Source of the DNA: JBFLVQ01 sp040758525
Lineage (GTDB): Bacteria; Acidobacteriota; Blastocatellia; Chloracidobacteriales; JADJPF01
Assembly (NCBI GenBank): GCA_040758525.1
Contig: JBFLVQ010000231.1
Location: 1-12,737, forward strand
DNA: 12,737 bases
Direction of reading: 5' to 3'
The notes beneath the pieces are model-generated. The model made no database searches. It was not told where the DNA came from and saw only the letters and a program-made list of their open reading frames with translations. The translations under genes were made by a program, and so were the position numbers. Positions 7,518-12,737 of the stretch are shown here, in pieces. Positions within the stretch are counted from its first letter, which is position 1; each line of letters begins with the position of its first letter.

Positions 7518-10500
7518 TGACACAAGGACTTATAGAACTTAATTCTGTAGACCTGGTCGCAGAGCTTGAAAATATTGCTTTGCCATTTCTGATTGAGAAA
7601 CTGCGTGCGAGATCCGCTGGACATTGTATGCGGGTATCCGATTTGGATTTGGAACTAATGGTGCGCCTTTGTGGTCGGTTAAGTGCGGAAGTTCCGACTG
7701 CAACTGTTGTTGTTCTCTCTGATGGTCGAATCCCGGTGCCACAACAATTTGCCGTTTCCAGCACCAAGCTTGTTGAACTTCGTAATCCTTTGCCAGATGG
7801 CAGCCTTAGACCACCGCTATTAGTTTTTGTCCCAAACGATGTACGAGCTTCGGCAGAAGACTCATTTGGTGTAGCAACATTTGAAGAAGTCTCTATCAAT
7901 GGGCTTTATGATAAATTACGCAATCGACTTTTGGAACAACTTCCAAATGGGTTGCGCACTGCAATTACGGAATCCTTAAGACGCATTGAACAAGATGACC
8001 AACCTTGGCCATTTGCTGATTCCCTGAGCATTGCGCGCTTTCTCCTAACTGGTAAGATAAACGGCAATGATCCTGAAGCGTTAGGAGCGGCTCTCTATGA
8101 GATCGGGCTTGTACCTGACTTTGAATGGTTATCACATCCTGAAAATGCGCCTCAACGGCTGATAAGAAATCGCAAATGCGTTAAAGATCTTACTTGGTCT
8201 GTACGCTCGGAGCGTGGCAGAGTAAATGATCTTCGACTCTCCAACCGTGCATTTAGAAAACAACTTGGAGATTTTCTCGCCGATGCAGGCGCAGACGATC
8301 CGAAAGCATTGACTCGGCGAATTGTTCTTGATAGAAGTTGTTGGCCACTATCTTTCAATAAGTGGGAATTTGAGGATAGAATGGTTCAACCCGAAACCAT
8401 CTGTATCAGTGAAGTCGAGACTAATCTTCAACCGCTCACCGAGGATAAAGCTGATAAGCAATGGGAACAGCTTATTGGACAACGTATCTTGCCTCTAGGT
8501 GATAATGGCTTACGAAAATTCAGCGTAACTTTTCGCGTCAAGCCGGTCCCATCACAAGTTCAAGGTCTGGCAAAGTTTGTTGCTCGAATAATCTCCAAAG
8601 ATGGAGGCCCTGTTGGCTTAGCACGCAGCAAAACAGCCTGGAAAACAGGTACAGATCGCGCAACGATAACTTTCTCATCTCTTGGCAAGCCGGAGAATTG
8701 GGAAGAAGGTTGGCATTTTGTCAGGATAGTAGCGCAAACAGAGAATGGAGATCTTATTCCTCTTATTGATGAAACGGGTCAATCAATTCCTTGGAATGTT
8801 GATAGTGAGATTGTAGGAAGGCGTGCAAACGAAAGCGACCTCTTCTATGTTATCCCTAAAAGCGATATCGATGCTGTACCGGCTCAAAGAGCAGTTCCAC
8901 GAGAAGCAAGCGTAGTTCATGCTTTATTAAGTGCAAAATTTTCCGCCATTCTTGCTGGCCGAGATCCAGAAAAAATTTCCATCAAAAATATAAGTTGGGC
9001 AGAGAGGCAATCACGAAGTCGAATGACTGGAAGTGATATGCTGGAAGTGCGCCTTGGTAGTGAAGGCATTGTTCATGTGCCGGTTTCTCGTGCGTTAAAG
9101 GTGCTGGAGCAGAAGATTCTCGCCAATCCAGATGGACCTATCAGTTGGCGGATCTCTATCTCTCTTGGTGTTCCTGAAGAAAGCACTCCAGTACTTCACG
9201 ATTGGCCCGTTGGTGATACCGCCGAGCAATTTCTCGCTTCCCGACGCCGGTATTTCGAGGCGATCCGAGGCGGTACACAGGAGCTTATTACACAAGGTGT
9301 AAACCCTTTTGAACTACTTGATATTGTACGAGATTATGCATCTACCTACTTGTCATTAATAAACGAACTTGCCCGACGAGCCGAAGTGGCTTCAAAATCA
9401 GATTCTCGACAGGCTTTTTCGGAATTGCGGCGTATTCTGGCCATTGACTCGGTTCATTTAGCAATCAATGATCACCGCGGCCACAGACGTGATGCAACTT
9501 TGGTTGCACCAACACATCCTCTGCGAGCACTCTGGTTTGTGACCTGGGCATATCTTGGTCGGCAATGGATCGATGCAATAAAGAGTTCTCCTAAAGAATA
9601 TGCCGAGCCAACCCGGGATGCGTTGCTCAACATGCTTACGCCAACCAATTTTCCATCTGTTTTGCCAACAGAGATGGGCCAGGTGCTCACTGCGATTGAT
9701 AGTATAAATCCATTCTGGTCGCTCTTTGCTCCATTTACAGAAAAAGATCCGCGTGGATTAGTGGGTGAGGTATGCGCGGCACTCGGCCTACCTGAGCCTG
9801 CGATCGGAGGGGCACTGATCGACGGAAGATACCTTGCTTCACGTGTCCGCCGTTATTTAGTACAGCACCCATATGTTCGTACACTGACCATAAATGTATT
9901 CAATCCTGGTCGAGCAACAATTATTGCGGATATGCTTCTGGATCTCCAAAAGGACAATGTTTTTTCTGATCTTCGATATGATATAAGGCTCTTTGTGCCT
10001 GATCCGGATGCTCCTGGTGTTGGTGAAACGCTAATCGCTCTACTTTCCCCTGATAGCACTGTTGCAGCACGCGAAGCGGACGCATTTTCAACGCCCAATG
10101 CAAGTCATTTACAACCGAAGCTCCGCATTGCAATTCGCTCGAAAGAGGATTTCCGCAATTCACCAGAGGTTCATAATGCCCATCTTTCGCTACTCTTCGA
10201 TATGTTTCCTGCGGAAGAGATATCTGCGAGGCGAGCTGACCCGTGCCATTCAACAGCCTTTGTGCATGGATTGGTACAAGATTTTTCTGTTGAATATGAA
10301 GAGGATGAGCTAACGGTAAAATGGCGGCGACAGCCGCGCCACGGTAATGCTCAACCATTGCCGGGTGCAGAAGAACTTTCTGATCTTATCAGCACACTTG
10401 CTGCAACACTTTCCAGCACAACTACAATTGTAGCAACTGGACAAACTGGAATAGATCTTCGCCCGGAGATAAATCTCTTTCTTAATCCTGAAGACCGAGC

Positions 10501-12737
10501 GCTATTGCATCAGGTACATGAAGTTAGTGATTGGGTATTCACTCTCGATCGCAATCTTGGTATCGAATTCTTCGATCATGGAGGGCGAAAAAATCGACCG
10601 GATTACCTTATTGATCACTCTCCTGGTCTAACAAACACACTGAGCCATCGGCTCGTTATAACATCAAGATCCAGTGCGGAGATCGAAGCACTTCTGCGTC
10701 CAGTCCTTGAGCAATATAGACTTGATGATCTAACAAAGCACACAGGGATTTTGCTCAATCAACTCCGCTCGCTTTCTGGTCGTCTCGCTCTTAAATTGAT
10801 CTCTGCGCCTACGCAGCAAGCAGAAGCAATGGGACTTGCTCTTGCACGTTTGTACCTTGAACATCAAGGTGTATTTGAAAATCAAATGGTTGTTCCTCTT
10901 GATGCACATTTAGATCTTTATCGTATTTTGAAAAATCATGCTGATGAGCTTGGTGATGAAGTTAGTTTCAAGAGAACCGATCTTGCGTTTTTCGATTTAG
11001 ACGTTACTAAGCGATTAATTACGTGTCGGCTTGTCGAAGTGAAATGCTATACCAGCATTGGCAATTTGGGTACATATAATGTGCTGAAGGAAGAGATTAC
11101 TGAACAGATAGCACAAAGCGAAAAAGTGCTTTCATTCCATTTTGACCCGCACCGCACAACGAAAGATCGGCCAGATCGAGCTTTTAAGACGAGAGAATTG
11201 GCAATGCTATTAGAGTTCTACCTTGAGCGTGCAGAGCGATATGAGATAATCAGCGCACAGGCTGCCGAGGAAGCTCGGTATTTTCTGCGAACACTCGATA
11301 ATGGTTATAAATTAACCTTTACACGTAGTGCTTTGATCTTCGATTTTGAGAAACCTGGCACAGAACCAGCCGAGATTGAAAGCGGCATTGAGTATCACCG
11401 GATTGGTGTAGATCTTATTCGGCAACTAATCGAAGCAACATCTCCCAGTACAGATTCTTCCTCAAGCGATGGTAGCGGCGGATCAGACGATCCAATGCAT
11501 CGTAAAGGAGTGGCTGAAGTCCGCAAGCGGCGTGAGCGAGCGCCATCTGTTTTGGCTCTTAAGACAGCAGAATTTCTGAGTAAACCGCGTGAATACTCTA
11601 TAACCTGGGATAATTTATCCGCACAACAATCTAGCCATTCGGAATTGAATGACAGTAATGAATCAATAGAAACCCAAACTAATAATTTAACTCAAAGAGA
11701 ACCTGCAACCTCCGAAGTATTCGAACACATACAGGAAGGCAATTCAACCGTAAGCGTCGAAACATCTGTCAATGAATCAAGCATTTCTAAAATACCGTAT
11801 GATGTAATGTTGGGAGTAACTGGAGATTCGCCTCAATATGGTTTGCTTGGAGAAGTCTCTGGGCGACGTATTGCAATCGATCTGAATCAAACTCACACTA
11901 TTAGTCTTTTCGGCGTCCAGGGAGGCGGCAAAAGTTATACTCTGGGTACTATAGCCGAGATGGCAACATTGCCCATTCCGAACGTCAATGTTCTTCCGCA
12001 CCCTCTTGCGACAGCTATCTTTCACTACAGCCCAACTATGGATTACCGTCCAGAATTTACTTCAATGATATCTCCGAACTCAGAGGCGTCACAGATCAAA
12101 CAGTTAGCTGAAACCTATGGAGCAGAGCCTAAAGCCCTAAAGGACGTTCTTCTTCTTGTTCCAGCTGATAAATTAAATGAGCGGAGAGCCGAATATCCAA
12201 GTATTGAAGTGTGTCCTCTTAAATTCTCTGCTAGTGAATTGCAGGCAAGCCATTGGTACTTCTTAATGGGTGCTGTCGGCAATCAAGCCACTTATATTCG
12301 CAAGCTACGGCACATTATGAAGTCATTGCGCAATAACCTAACACTAGATGGCTTGCGTGATGGCATTGAGACATCTTCGCTACCAGATCACCTAAAAGAT
12401 ATGGCAAAAATGCGTCTCGATCTCGCCGCCGAGTATATTGATGATACGGTCAAACTAAGTGCATTGATTCGGCCAGGCCGTCTCATTATCGTTGACCTTC
12501 GAGATGAGTTCATTCAAAAGGATGAAGCGCTTGGTCTATTTGTCGTTTTGCTGCAACTGTTCGCAGATGCCAAATTTGAAGAAAAGAGTTTCAATAAGCT
12601 AGTAGTCTTCGAGGTCTGCCAGTCGCAACCAGTAAAATTGACCTGGCGTCCCCTCAGGTACGCCGGATTCATTATGAAATACCTGAGGGGCAGAGTCAAA
12701 AGGGAGGACAAAATAAATATCCACATTTTGCCCTGTT
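7517..12737 (+). CDS. mad8: Large HerA/DptH-like ATP-binding protein (MAD8-type), probably interrupted near 12612
   Basis: Read codon by codon, this frame has no stop from GTG 7517 to the window end (1740 codons). Residues 1-970 form a large region without a motif I know. At 974-1020 lies ATGQTGIDLRPEINL then VFTLDRNLGIEFFD, a segment I associate with DptH-like proteins. D1155, then LVEVK with E1174 and K1176, looks like a PD-(D/E)XK core. A Ser/Gly/Asp-rich linker (1309-1327) and a Ser/Thr/Asn/Glu-rich one (1368-1425) precede the HerA-type domain: GLLGEVSGRR, then Walker A GVQGGGKS (1466-1473), then LIIVDLRDEFI (1697 minus about 35) and FNKLVVF (1692-1698). There the Walker B Asp-Glu should follow, but the sequence turns into EVCQSQPVKL and further unrelated residues. 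Native coding therefore seems to stop at about 12612, and the last 41 residues are probably read from inserted DNA. The broken product would lack Walker B and everything after. MAD8 naming is from order and size. Confidence 0.75.
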   Translation, partial: MTQGLIELNSVDLVAELENIALPFLIEKLRARSAGHCMRVSDLDLELMVRLCGRLSAEVPTATVVVLSDGRIPVPQQFAVSSTKLVELRNPLPDGSLRPPLLVFVPNDVRASAEDSFGVATFEEVSINGLYDKLRNRLLEQLPNGLRTAITESLRRIEQDDQPWPFADSLSIARFLLTGKINGNDPEALGAALYEIGLVPDFEWLSHPENAPQRLIRNRKCVKDLTWSVRSERGRVNDLRLSNRAFRKQLGDFLADAGADDPKALTRRIVLDRSCWPLSFNKWEFEDRMVQPETICISEVETNLQPLTEDKADKQWEQLIGQRILPLGDNGLRKFSVTFRVKPVPSQVQGLAKFVARIISKDGGPVGLARSKTAWKTGTDRATITFSSLGKPENWEEGWHFVRIVAQTENGDLIPLIDETGQSIPWNVDSEIVGRRANESDLFYVIPKSDIDAVPAQRAVPREASVVHALLSAKFSAILAGRDPEKISIKNISWAERQSRSRMTGSDMLEVRLGSEGIVHVPVSRALKVLEQKILANPDGPISWRISISLGVPEESTPVLHDWPVGDTAEQFLASRRRYFEAIRGGTQELITQGVNPFELLDIVRDYASTYLSLINELARRAEVASKSDSRQAFSELRRILAIDSVHLAINDHRGHRRDATLVAPTHPLRALWFVTWAYLGRQWIDAIKSSPKEYAEPTRDALLNMLTPTNFPSVLPTEMGQVLTAIDSINPFWSLFAPFTEKDPRGLVGEVCAALGLPEPAIGGALIDGRYLASRVRRYLVQHPYVRTLTINVFNPGRATIIADMLLDLQKDNVFSDLRYDIRLFVPDPDAPGVGETLIALLSPDSTVAAREADAFSTPNASHLQPKLRIAIRSKEDFRNSPEVHNAHLSLLFDMFPAEEISARRADPCHSTAFVHGLVQDFSVEYEEDELTVKWRRQPRHGNAQPLPGAEELSDLISTLAATLSSTTTIVATGQTGIDLRPEINLFLNPEDRALLHQVHEVSDWVFTLDRNLGIEFFDHGGRKNRPDYLIDHSPGLTNTLSHRLVITSRSSAEIEALLRPVLEQYRLDDLTKHTGILLNQLRSLSGRLALKLISAPTQQAEAMGLALARLYLEHQGVFENQMVVPLDAHLDLYRILKNHADELGDEVSFKRTDLAFFDLDVTKRLITCRLVEVKCYTSIGNLGTYNVLKEEITEQIAQSEKVLSFHFDPHRTTKDRPDRAFKTRELAMLLEFYLERAERYEIISAQAAEEARYFLRTLDNGYKLTFTRSALIFDFEKPGTEPAEIESGIEYHRIGVDLIRQLIEATSPSTDSSSSDGSGGSDDPMHRKGVAEVRKRRERAPSVLALKTAEFLSKPREYSITWDNLSAQQSSHSELNDSNESIETQTNNLTQREPATSEVFEHIQEGNSTVSVETSVNESSISKIPYDVMLGVTGDSPQYGLLGEVSGRRIAIDLNQTHTISLFGVQGGGKSYTLGTIAEMATLPIPNVNVLPHPLATAIFHYSPTMDYRPEFTSMISPNSEASQIKQLAETYGAEPKALKDVLLLVPADKLNERRAEYPSIEVCPLKFSASELQASHWYFLMGAVGNQATYIRKLRHIMKSLRNNLTLDGLRDGIETSSLPDHLKDMAKMRLDLAAEYIDDTVKLSALIRPGRLIIVDLRDEFIQKDEALGLFVVLLQLFADAKFEEKSFNKLVVFEVCQSQPVKLTWRPLRYAGFIMKYLRGRVKREDKINIHILPC
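12618..12647. repeat. Short inverted repeat near the putative element end
   Basis: GCCAG (12618-12622) pairs with CTGGC (12643-12647), and GGTC (12613-12616) could alternatively pair with GACC (12640-12643). These short arms lie directly inside the presumed junction. Alone they could be chance; next to the long hairpin they suggest a structured terminal region. Confidence 0.35.
12650..12690. repeat. Perfect 11-bp inverted repeat (hairpin) in the putative inserted element
   Basis: CCCCTCAGGTA (12650-12660) is exactly complementary to TACCTGAGGGG (12680-12690), leaving a 19-base loop. No T tract follows on either strand, so it is not a standard intrinsic terminator. A subterminal hairpin of this kind would suit an IS200/IS605-type end or a protein-binding site of a transposase, but the family is not proven. 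Confidence 0.75.
12701..12734. repeat. Second, bulged inverted repeat in the putative element
   Basis: AGGG (12701-12704) plus CAAAAT (12709-12714) pairs with ATTTTG (12725-12730) plus CCCT (12731-12734), with AGGA as a four-base bulge and a ten-base loop. It is the third structured segment in 120 bases and strengthens the contrast with the preceding coding DNA. Confidence 0.5.

Larger units (their letters stand above)
12613..12737. mobile_element. Probable end of an inserted element (family unknown, continues beyond window)
   Basis: The sequence changes character in the middle of the expected Walker B codons of the HerA-like gene: GTCTTCGA fits Val-Phe-Asp, but what follows does not encode the Glu-Ala-His type continuation usual in this family. 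The following 125 bases are dense in inverted repeats, carry no recognisable protein, and reach the window edge. These are signs of the terminal, non-coding part of an insertion sequence or similar element. I see neither a transposase nor the other end, so neither family nor target duplication can be stated. A chimeric assembly join or a divergent gene end remain possible. Confidence 0.55.

Noticed and set aside
9921..10358. Minus-strand open frame of 145 codons
   Set aside because: It lies wholly inside the large ATPase gene, its protein shows no family features and has no ribosome site that I can see; it is a shadow frame. The same holds for minus-strand frames at 397-714, 3845-4204 and 7459-7899.
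12650..12690. Intrinsic transcription terminator
   Set aside because: The stem is perfect but no T run follows on either strand and the loop is long.
12514..12726. Minus-strand frame of 70 codons at the window end as a possible transposase start
   Set aside because: It crosses from the ATPase gene into the presumed inserted sequence, so it cannot be a native gene of either, and it shows no transposase motif.
1..12737. CRISPR array, tRNA or rRNA genes
   Set aside because: No regularly spaced direct repeats and no tRNA- or rRNA-like sequence noticed; the window is almost fully coding.

Overview
The window holds most of one plus-strand, phage-defence-type operon and, at its very end, what looks like the edge of an inserted element. 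Five reading frames follow each other with almost no spacing: (1) the last 100 residues of an N-6 adenine DNA methyltransferase; (2) a 468-aa HsdS-like specificity subunit; (3) a 1372-aa protein joining a NERD nuclease-like domain, a degenerate kinase domain, an apparently intact Ser/Thr kinase domain and a C-terminal P-loop ATPase module; (4) a 558-aa protein of unknown fold with a Cys cluster; (5) a very large HerA-like ATP-binding protein, GTG-initiated, whose frame is open from 7517 to the end of the window. There is no gap above 14 bases between genes, and no internal terminator or promoter that I can see, so this is one transcript with coupled translation.

From memory, the order methyltransferase, S subunit, protein kinase, unknown protein, large ATP-binding protein matches the methylation-associated defence system (MADS; mad5 = S subunit, mad6 = kinase, mad7, mad8 = ATP-binding protein). 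I could not run a search, so this is a working assignment. The last three proteins also recall the size order of DptF-DptG-DptH, the restriction arm of phosphorothioation systems, with a NERD-kinase-kinase front end fused to the DptF-like ATPase. A plausible joint mode of action is that the methyltransferase and S subunit mark host DNA, while the kinase/ATPase/HerA proteins sense unmarked DNA and act on it. No HsdR-type restriction subunit is visible.

The large ATPase appears broken. Its sequence runs in good HerA style up to the beta strand that should carry Walker B (FNKLVVF, then expected DE), but after about base 12612 it changes to unrelated sequence containing a perfect 11-bp inverted repeat. 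The frame stays open by chance to the window end, which hides the interruption. If real, the defence system in this genome may be inactivated by an insertion.

The organism cannot be fixed from this window. Base composition looks moderate (A+T somewhat above G+C by eye), Shine-Dalgarno sites are strong (GGAGG type) and codons are mixed, so it is a bacterium of unresolved phylum. The system is of a kind often carried on defence islands.
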